Assembly: GCA_018606805.1 (NCBI GenBank)
Contig: JAGYWI010000003.1
Span: 62,001 to 126,000, forward strand
Origin: Candidatus Magnetomicrobium cryptolimnococcus
GTDB lineage: Bacteria > Nitrospirota > Thermodesulfovibrionia > Thermodesulfovibrionales > Magnetobacteriaceae
Reading direction: 5' to 3'
DNA length: 64,000 bases
Positions 26,192 to 33,651 of this stretch are shown one piece after another. How positions within the stretch are numbered: position 1 is the stretch's first letter; each line of letters starts with the position of its first letter. Under the pieces are notes generated by a model. The model worked only from the letters and a program-made list of their open reading frames with translations. It ran no database searches and had not been told where the DNA came from. Both the position numbers and the translations under genes were made by a program.

Positions 26192-27117
26192 TAGCAACTG
26201 AAATAGCTGACCACAGGGATTTTTTAACGGTGTGGGATTTTACTACTGAAGAAATACTTAAAATACTGGATATAGCCTTTAACTATAAAAAAGACGTTAT
26301 TACAAAGACAAAGAAACCGCTTGACGGTAAATGTATCGGATTGATTTTTGAAAAATCATCTACAAGGACGCGTCTTTCCTTTGAAGTTGGGATATACCAG
26401 TTAGGCGGTTGTGCCGTTTACATTAGACCAGAGGAAAGCCACATAGGAAAGGGTGAGAGCATTGGAGATACGGCACGTGTGCTTTCGCGTTTTTTTCATG
26501 GAATCGTCTTTAGAACCTTTGGGCACGAGCGGGTTGAAGAGCTGGCTCGGTATGCCTCGATTCCTGTGATTAACGGCTTAACTGATAGCCATCATCCCTG
26601 CCAAGCTGTTGCCGATATGTTCACAATAAAAGAAAAGCGTGGCTCTTTAAATAATATTAAGTTATCTTACATCGGTGATGGCAATAATGTTGCTAACTCA
26701 CTATTGGAAATAACCTCGCGCCTTGGCGTTGACATTACTATAGCCTGTCCGACGGGCTATGAGCCGGATAAGGCAATTTTAGAAAAGGTAATGTCTGTCG
26801 GTAACAACTCTATAGAAATAATACATAACCCATTTCAAGCAGTTAAAAATGCAGATGTCATATATACAGACGTATGGGTAAGCATGGGAGATAAGACAGA
26901 TGGGAAAAAGAAGAAAGAGGCTTTTAAGGATTTTCAAGTAAATGAAGCACTACTTTCTAATGCTAATGAGGATGTCTTGGTCCTTCACTGTTTACCGGCA
27001 CACAGAGGGGAAGAAATAACGGACGACGTTATAGATGGACCAAAGAGTGCTGTGTTTGACCAAGCTGAAAACAGGCTTCATACGCAAAAGGCTATCCTTG
27101 AAATGCTCATTAAATAA
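26188..27117 (+). CDS. argF: Ornithine carbamoyltransferase
   Basis: ArgF joins carbamoyl phosphate and ornithine to citrulline in arginine synthesis. The 309-residue protein has the carbamoyl phosphate motif EKSSTRTRLSF (STRTR at 58-62), SHHPCQAVADM with the HPxQ element, and the ornithine-site HCLPAHRG near residue 270. The extra SMGD segment (VSMGDK) also fits. The gene overlaps argD by 4 nt; argG and argH are not in the window. Confidence 0.96.
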   Translation: MIATEIADHRDFLTVWDFTTEEILKILDIAFNYKKDVITKTKKPLDGKCIGLIFEKSSTRTRLSFEVGIYQLGGCAVYIRPEESHIGKGESIGDTARVLSRFFHGIVFRTFGHERVEELARYASIPVINGLTDSHHPCQAVADMFTIKEKRGSLNNIKLSYIGDGNNVANSLLEITSRLGVDITIACPTGYEPDKAILEKVMSVGNNSIEIIHNPFQAVKNADVIYTDVWVSMGDKTDGKKKKEAFKDFQVNEALLSNANEDVLVLHCLPAHRGEEITDDVIDGPKSAVFDQAENRLHTQKAILEMLIK

Positions 27118-27193
27118 TAACATAATACAGGCATTAACTTTGTGCTGCTTCTTATATTTATATAATGAATGCTATTTATAAAAGTTATATGCA

Positions 27194-27211
27194 GGGAGAT
27201 ATTTATCACTG
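27194..27211 (+). promoter_or_regulatory. Ribosome binding site and CTG start of rnj
   Basis: GGGAG at 27194-27198 is followed 10 nt later by CTG at 27209, the only usable start that keeps the PLGG motif. Confidence 0.55.
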
Positions 27212-28873
27212 AATAATAAGTTATCTATAATTCCCCTTGGTGGTGTCGAAGAAATAGGCATTAACACTATGGTGTTTGAAAGTGCTAACGACATGTTTAT
27301 AGTGGATGCCGGTTTGATGTTTCCGGATGACGATATGTTAGGTATTGACTTCATTATACCGGACTATTCTTATGTTTGTGAAAAGAAGGACAAACTAAGG
27401 GGTATAATAATCACTCACGGGCATGAAGACCACACCGGGGCTCTGCCATTTCTACTTAAACAGGTGGGAACTCGCTGTCCGGTGTACGGGACTTCTTTAA
27501 CGCTTGGCCTCATTAAAGAAAAACTAAATGAGTACGGCATTAAAGATGTACAATTAAAACGTGTGCATGCACGCGAGATGGTAGACTTTGGGGACTTCCG
27601 TGTGGAGTTTATAAAGGTAACACACAGTATAGCTGGTGGGTTGGGGCTTGGTATAATGACACCGGTTGGGCGCGTTATACACACCGGGGATTTTAAATTT
27701 GATTTATCACCGGTAGATGGCGAGGGCATTGACTTTTATAAGTTTGCTCAATACGGAGAGCATGGGGTGCTATTAATGCTATCAGACAGCACTAATGCCG
27801 AGCACGAGGGCTTTACCCTATCGGAACGCAAGGTGCGAGTCGCTTTTGAAGGTATTTTTTCTAAAGCCGATGGCAGAATCATCATAGCGACATTTGCATC
27901 AAATATACACAGAATCCAACAAGCCATAGACGTGGCTGTTGAGTTTGGCAAAAAGGTTATACTTTGTGGCAGAAGTATCGTCTCTAACGCAAACATAGCA
28001 ACAGACCTCGGATACCTGAAAGTGCCAGCCAATACGCTTTATCGGATTGAACAAATAAACACGCTCAATCCGCGCAAGGTTGTAATCATCACAACTGGCA
28101 GCCAAGGTGAACCGATGAGTGTGTTAACTAGGATAGCGTGCGATACGCATAAGTACATCAAAATCGAGCAAGGAGACACCGTCGTTGTCTCAGCTAAGGT
28201 AATACCGGGTAACGAAAAGGCTGTTGGACGCACCATAGATAGACTTTTTAAAAGGGGGGCTAATGTTGTTTATGAAAAGGTGTCTGATATTCACGTATCT
28301 GGACACGGCTCTACTGAAGAGTTAAAACTTATGTTAAATATAGTACGACCAAAGTACTTTGTGCCAATACACGGGGAATACAGACACTTGGTAAGCCATG
28401 CACGGCTTGCAGAGGGGGTTGCTATCCAAAAGGAAAACATCTTTATTATGCAAAACGGAGATGTCTTAGGAATAGACACCGGCTTTGTTGGCGTTACTAA
28501 CCATGTGCAGGCAGGCAGGATTTTTATTGATGGCAAAAATAGCAGTGATATTAATAATAATGCCATTTTAAAAGAAAGGAAGCGTCTGGCACGCGGTGGT
28601 TTTATCACGGTCATGGTGTCCATTAATAAAGAAACGGGCGGCATCATCCAAGGGCCGGAAATACTTTATAAGGGGTTTATTTTTGATGAAACATCACAAG
28701 ATGTTATTAATGAAGCAAAGACTATCATCGTGGATATAATCAATAATGGTGAAAACCGCACTTATAAAGATATAACACAGGTGGAACTTAAGGTGCAAAG
28801 TGCATTGAAAAAGTTTTTAAGAAATAAACTAGATAAACGGCCTTTAATTTTACCTATTATAGTAGAAAAATAG
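27209..28873 (+). CDS. rnj: Ribonuclease J
   Basis: RNase J is a metallo-beta-lactamase-fold endo/5'-exonuclease in RNA decay. The 554-residue length matches Bacillus RNase J1. THGHEDHTGALP holds the zinc ligands; DSTNAEHEGFT, a beta-CASP domain with ATFASNIHRIQQAID, and HVSGHGSTEELKLML follow. The N-terminal family motif PLGGVEEIGIN lies upstream of the first ATG at 27269, so the gene must start earlier. The frame is closed by a TAA at 27179-27181 and contains no ATG, GTG or TTG up to 27269. The only near-cognate codon is CTG at 27209, with GGGAG 10 nt upstream. Confidence 0.93.
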   Translation: MNNKLSIIPLGGVEEIGINTMVFESANDMFIVDAGLMFPDDDMLGIDFIIPDYSYVCEKKDKLRGIIITHGHEDHTGALPFLLKQVGTRCPVYGTSLTLGLIKEKLNEYGIKDVQLKRVHAREMVDFGDFRVEFIKVTHSIAGGLGLGIMTPVGRVIHTGDFKFDLSPVDGEGIDFYKFAQYGEHGVLLMLSDSTNAEHEGFTLSERKVRVAFEGIFSKADGRIIIATFASNIHRIQQAIDVAVEFGKKVILCGRSIVSNANIATDLGYLKVPANTLYRIEQINTLNPRKVVIITTGSQGEPMSVLTRIACDTHKYIKIEQGDTVVVSAKVIPGNEKAVGRTIDRLFKRGANVVYEKVSDIHVSGHGSTEELKLMLNIVRPKYFVPIHGEYRHLVSHARLAEGVAIQKENIFIMQNGDVLGIDTGFVGVTNHVQAGRIFIDGKNSSDINNNAILKERKRLARGGFITVMVSINKETGGIIQGPEILYKGFIFDETSQDVINEAKTIIVDIINNGENRTYKDITQVELKVQSALKKFLRNKLDKRPLILPIIVEK

Positions 28874-28886
28874 GGGGATTATCATC

Positions 28887-29669
28887 ATGGAAGCAGAAAT
28901 AGTAAAAGCAGCTGTGCTTGGGGCTGTGCAGGGTATTAGCGAATTTTTACCAATAAGCAGCACTGCTCATTTAATACTAACCCCATGGTTTATGGGTTGG
29001 AACGGTCTTATTGATACGCTATCTTTTGATGTAGCGCTGCACGGCGGTACATTGGCGGCAATACTTGTGTATTTTTACAAGGACTGGTTTGATATAATTA
29101 CCAAAAAGCACGCACTTTTAGTGTTATTAATTATTGCAACAATACCGGGGGCTGTGCTTGGTAAGCTCTTTGGGGATGTTGTTGAAACTGCACTAAGAAG
29201 CCCAGCAGTTATTAGCATAAGTCTTGTTACAATTGGCATATTTATGCTCTTAGCTGAAAAGGTCAGTCGTAAACAGCGTAGTGTTGCTACGTTGACTATT
29301 TCAGATGCTATCATTTTAGGTTTGGCCCAAGCCGTTGCCTTAATCCCCGGTGTATCAAGGTCCGGTATTACTATTGCCGCAGGCCTTGTTACAAATCTCA
29401 AAAGAGAGGAAGCCGCTAAAATGTCTTTTTTAATGTCAGCACCAATCATAGCAGGCGCTACACTATTGCATACAGTTGAGGTTTTCAAAACGCCAACGGC
29501 CACTCATAATGGTAAGCTCTTTATGGCTGGCATCATTACATCGTTTATTACCGGGATTTTGTCAATAGGGTTTTTAATGAAATTTTTTAAGAAATTCTCA
29601 TTAAACATCTTCGTATACTACCGGTTCATCCTTGCTATTATAATATTAGCCACACTATGGATAAGATGA
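28887..29669 (+). CDS. uppP: Undecaprenyl-diphosphatase
   Basis: UppP (BacA) dephosphorylates undecaprenyl diphosphate to recycle the lipid carrier of peptidoglycan and polysaccharide synthesis. The 260-residue membrane protein has the family motifs EFLPISSTAHLIL with the catalytic Glu/Ser region and PGVSRSGITIAAGL, and about seven to eight hydrophobic helices. It follows rnj by 13 bp. Its end overlaps the beginning of ftsK by 13 nt. Confidence 0.96.
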   Translation: MEAEIVKAAVLGAVQGISEFLPISSTAHLILTPWFMGWNGLIDTLSFDVALHGGTLAAILVYFYKDWFDIITKKHALLVLLIIATIPGAVLGKLFGDVVETALRSPAVISISLVTIGIFMLLAEKVSRKQRSVATLTISDAIILGLAQAVALIPGVSRSGITIAAGLVTNLKREEAAKMSFLMSAPIIAGATLLHTVEVFKTPTATHNGKLFMAGIITSFITGILSIGFLMKFFKKFSLNIFVYYRFILAIIILATLWIR

Positions 29670-31885
29670 GAAATTTTAAAAACAACATATGCGGATTCGT
29701 TTCAATATGTGGGGCTGTTTTTGTTGCTATCTGCCTTGTTACTTATAATAAGTGGGACCCCTCGCCTTTTACTTATACAGATGTTGTCCCCAAAAACTAC
29801 GGGGGCTTACTTGGTTCATACGTTGCCGACTTGTTACTTTCACTAATGGGTAGTTCATCATACCTATTACCGATAATATTTTTTTTCCATGGCGTCAGGC
29901 GACTCTTTCGCTTTGATAAGAAAAAAGAAAATCTCTTTGGTTCATTAATGCTTTTCTTTTCCGCTTCTTTTATTATAGCAATGTGTACTTCTATACTTGA
30001 AATACCGTTTGTTACAGGTGGGTTGGCCGGTAGTGCATTTACCTATCTATCTACGAGCAAGCTTTCAATATTAGGCGGATTCGTTTTAAGTCTTGCACTA
30101 TTTTATACATCTGTTATCTTAGTGCTTCCTCTTAATATTACAACAGCAAGGGTTGAAGGCATACGGCAAAAAGTGGAAAAAGATACGCTTTTTGAAGACG
30201 TTTTACCAATAGAAACTATTAAAAGAGAAAAACCTACTAATGTTAATATCGTAAAGGCTGCTGACAAAAAAGATACCTCGATTTTTGATGTAGACAATGT
30301 TGATACGCCAGACCTTATCGAAGAAAATGAGGAAGACAAAGACGAGGCGGAGGAAAAAGAAGCCTTAGAAGATGAAACAAATTCCCCTGATGATGATATT
30401 AATAATAGTAGTGCTCAAGAACATGATATTTTTGAAACAGACGAGCCATATATAAAAGATATAGTAAATGAAGGAAAAAAACCGGAATTTCGCGTAGGCC
30501 AATACCTAATGCCACCAGTAAACCTATTAAATAAAAACACAGCTGGTAGACAAAACATAACAGATGAGGAGCTGCAACGCTCCGCACAAATACTCAATAA
30601 GAAACTGTCGGACTTTAACGTAGATGGCAAAATAGCACAAGTGCACCCAGGACCCATTATCAGTATGTATGAGTTTGAACCAGCCCCCGGTGTTAAAATA
30701 AGCAAGGTGGTTTCTCTTTCCGATGACCTCGGACGAGCAATGGGTGGGTTAAAAGTGAGGGTGACCCTCATACCCGGTAAAACCACCATAGGGATAGAAG
30801 TACCTAACGAAAAACGCGAAATAGTAACCCTTGGCGAAATAATAACCTCAGATACTTTTAAAAAAAGAAACTCTCTACTAACCCTATCCCTTGGTAAGGA
30901 CATATACGGTACACCTGTGGCCGAGGACCTTACACGTATGCCTCATCTACTGGTAGCAGGCACAACCGGCTCCGGTAAAAGCGTTGCCATTAATTCGATG
31001 ATAATAAGCATACTGTATAAAGCCAAACCAAGCGAAGTCAAGATGCTGATGGTTGACCCTAAACTCTTGGAGCTATCTATATACGAAGGCATACCACATC
31101 TGCTAACCGGCGTAATAACTAACCCTAAAGAGGCCTCAGAAGCCCTAAAGAAAATGTTATTAGAAATGGAACGGCGCTATAGACTAATAGCCGACCAAGG
31201 CGTTAGAAACATTGAAATGTATAACGCCTCCGTCTCTGACGATGAAAAACTGCCGTATATTGTAATAATAATAGACGAGCTAGCAGATTTAATGTTTACA
31301 TCAAGTAAGAGCGTTGAAGAGTCCATCGTAAGATTAGCACAAATGGCAAGGGCATCCGGCATACATTTAATACTAGCAACCCAACGCCCATCCGTTGATG
31401 TCATAACAGGCATAATAAAGGCTAACTTCCCATCAAGAATAGCCTTTCAAGTTACATCAAAAGTGGACTCTCGTACGATACTGGATACCCACGGCGCTGA
31501 AAAACTGCTTGGTAGAGGCGACATGCTGTTGCTAAGTGCAGGGGCTAAAATTCTAAGAGTACACGGCGCATACGTTTCCGATAACGAGGTAACTACTATA
31601 ACCAATTATGTCAAGGCACAAGGTACGCCGGATTATTCACTGTTTGACTCCCTTACGACAATTGGCGAAGCCTCATCGGAGGAACAACAATCAGATAAGG
31701 ACGAGCTTTTTACTGAGGTTGTAAACTACGCCCGCTCTATTGGCGAGGTCTCCATATCATCAATACAAAGACGTTTTAAAATAGGTTATAACCGTGCAGC
31801 AAGAATTATGGATATGTTAGAAGAACACGGGTTAGTTGGCCCTTCAAAAGGTGCAGGTAAGGCGCGTGATTTTGTGCAAAATTAA
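29657..31885 (+). CDS. ftsK: DNA translocase FtsK/SpoIIIE
   Basis: FtsK is a membrane-anchored DNA pump that clears chromosomes from the septum and activates dimer resolution. The 742-residue protein has four N-terminal transmembrane segments (about residues 10-170), a very acidic linker (about 205-275, EENEEDKDEAEEKEALED), a RecA-like motor with Walker A GTTGSGKSVAINSMI and Walker B YIVIIIDELADLM, and a C-terminal winged-helix gamma domain (DELFTEVVNYARSIGEVSIS) that reads KOPS-like signs. The first ATG overlaps uppP; a second ATG nine bases later is also possible. A strong terminator follows. Confidence 0.95.
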   Translation: MDKMRNFKNNICGFVSICGAVFVAICLVTYNKWDPSPFTYTDVVPKNYGGLLGSYVADLLLSLMGSSSYLLPIIFFFHGVRRLFRFDKKKENLFGSLMLFFSASFIIAMCTSILEIPFVTGGLAGSAFTYLSTSKLSILGGFVLSLALFYTSVILVLPLNITTARVEGIRQKVEKDTLFEDVLPIETIKREKPTNVNIVKAADKKDTSIFDVDNVDTPDLIEENEEDKDEAEEKEALEDETNSPDDDINNSSAQEHDIFETDEPYIKDIVNEGKKPEFRVGQYLMPPVNLLNKNTAGRQNITDEELQRSAQILNKKLSDFNVDGKIAQVHPGPIISMYEFEPAPGVKISKVVSLSDDLGRAMGGLKVRVTLIPGKTTIGIEVPNEKREIVTLGEIITSDTFKKRNSLLTLSLGKDIYGTPVAEDLTRMPHLLVAGTTGSGKSVAINSMIISILYKAKPSEVKMLMVDPKLLELSIYEGIPHLLTGVITNPKEASEALKKMLLEMERRYRLIADQGVRNIEMYNASVSDDEKLPYIVIIIDELADLMFTSSKSVEESIVRLAQMARASGIHLILATQRPSVDVITGIIKANFPSRIAFQVTSKVDSRTILDTHGAEKLLGRGDMLLLSAGAKILRVHGAYVSDNEVTTITNYVKAQGTPDYSLFDSLTTIGEASSEEQQSDKDELFTEVVNYARSIGEVSISSIQRRFKIGYNRAARIMDMLEEHGLVGPSKGAGKARDFVQN

Positions 31886-31931
31886 TTGATTTTAAAAAGA
31901 GAAAAAATATAGTTTTGAAAAAGATAGAAGA

Positions 31932-31964
31932 AAAAGGGGGAAGGACTCTGTCCTTCCCCCTTTT
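31932..31964 (+). terminator. Terminator after ftsK
   Basis: AAAAGGGGGAAGGAC pairs perfectly with GTCCTTCCCCCTTTT around a TCT loop, 15 bp in all. Confidence 0.85.
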
Positions 31965-32056
31965 GAACCCCCTACCTGCAATGGGTCGAATGACCCCTTG
32001 ACCCCTTATATGCTTAGTGGGTTGGATGTCTTAAACATTGTACTTACATAACAACT

Positions 32057-32143
32057 AAAGCGTCTATTGTGGAAAGCGCACGGCCTTAAGAAAGCCAAAA
32101 AAGCGGCTTTCTTAAGGCCGTGCCATTTCCACATAGACGCTTT
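32057..32143. repeat. Long imperfect palindrome (87 nt)
   Basis: The outer arms AAAGCGTCTAT(T)GTGGAAA and TTTCCACATAGACGCTTT pair with one bulged T. The inner arms GCACGGCCTTAAGAAAGCC and GGCTTTCTTAAGGCCGTGC pair perfectly over 19 bp, around an AAAAAAGC loop. About 37 bp are paired. No T-run follows on either strand, so it is not a standard terminator. Confidence 0.9.
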
Positions 32144-32151
32144 GGTGTAAT

Positions 32152-32228
32152 CAGGGGGAGAAAGAAGCTCTCCCCCTGAGAGAAGACCCCCTCTGACTCT
32201 TTTTTCTACTGGTGCGTTTACGCACCAG
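32152..32228. terminator. Two hairpins near the 3' end of lipA
   Basis: CAGGGGGAGA and TCTCCCCCTG (32152-32178) form a perfect 10-bp stem. CTGGTGCG and CGCACCAG (32209-32228) form an 8-bp stem about 25 bp after the lipA stop (minus strand). On the minus strand the second is followed by AGTAGAAAAAAGAG, not a T-run, so termination is plausible on the plus strand only (GACTCTTTTTTCT lies between them). Confidence 0.45.
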
Positions 32229-32251
32229 AGCTGCTATCTCTTCAAACTGTC

Positions 32252-33109
32252 CTATATTTTTCTTTGTTCTACGTCCAACATCGCACCGGCATCCATAGAG
32301 CTTCTTACAAGTGGGGCAGATGCTACAAAGTCAAATCCCATGTTGATAGCCTCTTGTTTATATTGTTCAAATTCCTCTGGGTGAATGTATGCAACTACTG
32401 GCAGGTTGGATTTGCGTGGCTGTAAGTATTGGCCCATTGTAACAAAATTGCAGCCTGCTTCTTTCAGGTCTTTTAAGACAGCTAAAACCTCGTCATGTGT
32501 TTCGCCAAGTCCTACCATTAGTCCGGATTTAACCTTTATGGAAGGCAAAAAGGAGGCAGCTATTTTTAAAACAGAAAGAGAAGTCTCATAATTTGCCTGT
32601 GGCCGTACGGTTGAGTAAAGGCGCGGCACTGTTTCTACGTTATGATTGAAAACTGTTGGCTGGCTTTTTAAGACTGTTTGTATGTTATTGGGATTTCCCT
32701 TAAAATCGGGGGTAAGAACCTCTATAGTAGCCGCTGGCAGGTGGCGTTTTAGGGCTTTCACGGTTTCTGCAAAGTGTGATGAGCCACCATCTTTTAAGTC
32801 ATCCCTTGTTACGGAGGTAATGACAACGTGTTTTAGATTAAGGCTTTTAGCAGCCATGGCGAGTCTTTCTGGTTCATCCGTATCTACGGGCAGCGGTGGG
32901 GCATGGTGTACGGAGCAAAAAGAGCAGTTTCTCGTGCAACGTTTGCCAAGTATCATGAAAGTGGCCGTTGGTTTTGAAAAGCAACTGCCTTTATTTGGAC
33001 AACGTGCCTCCTCACACACGCTTTGTAAACCGTGTGAGCGTAACAGTTTTTTTGTATCATGCAATCCACTAAATGTATTTGTACGTAACCACTCAGGTAA
33101 TCTATTCAT
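32252..33109 (-). CDS. lipA: Lipoyl synthase
   Basis: LipA is a radical SAM enzyme that inserts two sulfurs into octanoyl groups on carrier proteins such as the GcvH encoded at 12 kb. The auxiliary cluster cysteines are Cys32, Cys37 and Cys43 (VCEEARCPNKGSC); the radical SAM cluster is CTRNCSFC (Cys58, Cys62, Cys65). The C-terminal LVRSSMDAG holds the Ser ligand of the auxiliary cluster. I chose the ATG at 33109 (MNRLPEWLRT), giving 285 residues; the longer frame to 33148 runs into a transposon-like element. No Shine-Dalgarno is visible, and a TATAAT box ends 7 nt before the ATG, so the mRNA may be leaderless. Confidence 0.95.
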   Translation of the reverse strand: MNRLPEWLRTNTFSGLHDTKKLLRSHGLQSVCEEARCPNKGSCFSKPTATFMILGKRCTRNCSFCSVHHAPPLPVDTDEPERLAMAAKSLNLKHVVITSVTRDDLKDGGSSHFAETVKALKRHLPAATIEVLTPDFKGNPNNIQTVLKSQPTVFNHNVETVPRLYSTVRPQANYETSLSVLKIAASFLPSIKVKSGLMVGLGETHDEVLAVLKDLKEAGCNFVTMGQYLQPRKSNLPVVAYIHPEEFEQYKQEAINMGFDFVASAPLVRSSMDAGAMLDVEQRKI

Positions 33110-33116
33110 GGGTAAT

Positions 33117-33145
33117 ATTATAGCGCATTTCGATTTAATATGTAA
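33117..33145 (-). promoter_or_regulatory. Predicted lipA promoter inside the MITE end
   Basis: On the minus strand TTACAT (33145-33140), a 17-nt spacer and a perfect TATAAT (33122-33117) lie within and across the MITE end. The predicted start of transcription falls at about 33110, immediately before the lipA ATG. Confidence 0.5.
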
Positions 33146-33272
33146 CAAAAATTAAGGGCGAACACATAGGTTCGCCCCTACAAAAATACGTGTATCGTAG
33201 GGGCAGACCTATGTGTCTGCCCTATGCTTATTATCTATACTTTGTGTTTTTATCGAATCGAAATGCGCTATA
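33119..33272. repeat. MITE with 17-bp perfect terminal inverted repeats, upstream of lipA
   Basis: TATAGCGCATTTCGATT (33119-33135) and AATCGAAATGCGCTATA (33256-33272) are exact inverted repeats, with TA-type flanks that would suit a Tc1/mariner/IS630 transposase. The interior carries two REP-like hairpins: GGGCGAAC...GTTCGCCC (33155-33177) and GGGCAGAC...GTCTGCCC (about 33200-33222). It has no coding capacity, so it must be moved in trans. Decayed relatives lie at 16.1 and 56.7 kb. Confidence 0.85.
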
Positions 33273-33339
33273 TAACAAAAATTTACGAATAGTTTAGTCT
33301 CCTATTTTGTCATTTAAACTTCCTACTTTTTTGGCACAC

Positions 33340-33651
33340 CTATTGTTGTAAACCAACACTCTTCAACCAAGAGGTAAGTTGGTAGTCATTTAATTTCAAA
33401 TTAATATTAATAACTTCCCTTATACATTTAAATGCCTCTTCTTGTTTATCAAGTTCCAAAAAGAGCATTGCTAAATTTGCTAAAGTAACGCCTTCGCCTT
33501 TTTTATCGCCAATATCCTTCATGATGTTTAAACTTAGGAGAAGGTATTTCAATGCGTTGTCATAGTCGCCTCGTGCTTTATAAATCTGGCTAATATTATT
33601 AAGAGTAACGCCTTCGCCTTGTGTATCGCCAATATCCTTAATAGCCAGCAT
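33340..33651 (-). CDS. TPR C-terminal part of the CHAT/STAND protein, out of frame
   Basis: The 103 residues continue a tetratricopeptide array: LAIKDIGDTQGEGVTLNNIS, ARGDYDNALKYLLLSLNIMK and GDKKGEGVTLANLAMLFLEL are typical TPR units of the GDxxGEGxxLxNL class. The frame begins in the last 14 nt of the large upstream gene, whose own final TPR is cut short (LMFYNKAYAGY, then TAA). Shifting one base at about 33640-33650 would join both into one continuous array (YNKA followed by LAIKDIGD). Either a frameshift mutation split one gene, or this part is translated by reinitiation at ATG 33651. I favour a frameshift. Confidence 0.7.
   Translation of the reverse strand: MLAIKDIGDTQGEGVTLNNISQIYKARGDYDNALKYLLLSLNIMKDIGDKKGEGVTLANLAMLFLELDKQEEAFKCIREVININLKLNDYQLTSWLKSVGLQQ

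Noticed and set aside
32057-32143. Large hairpin as Rho-independent terminator
   Set aside because: Far too long, and no T-run follows on either strand.
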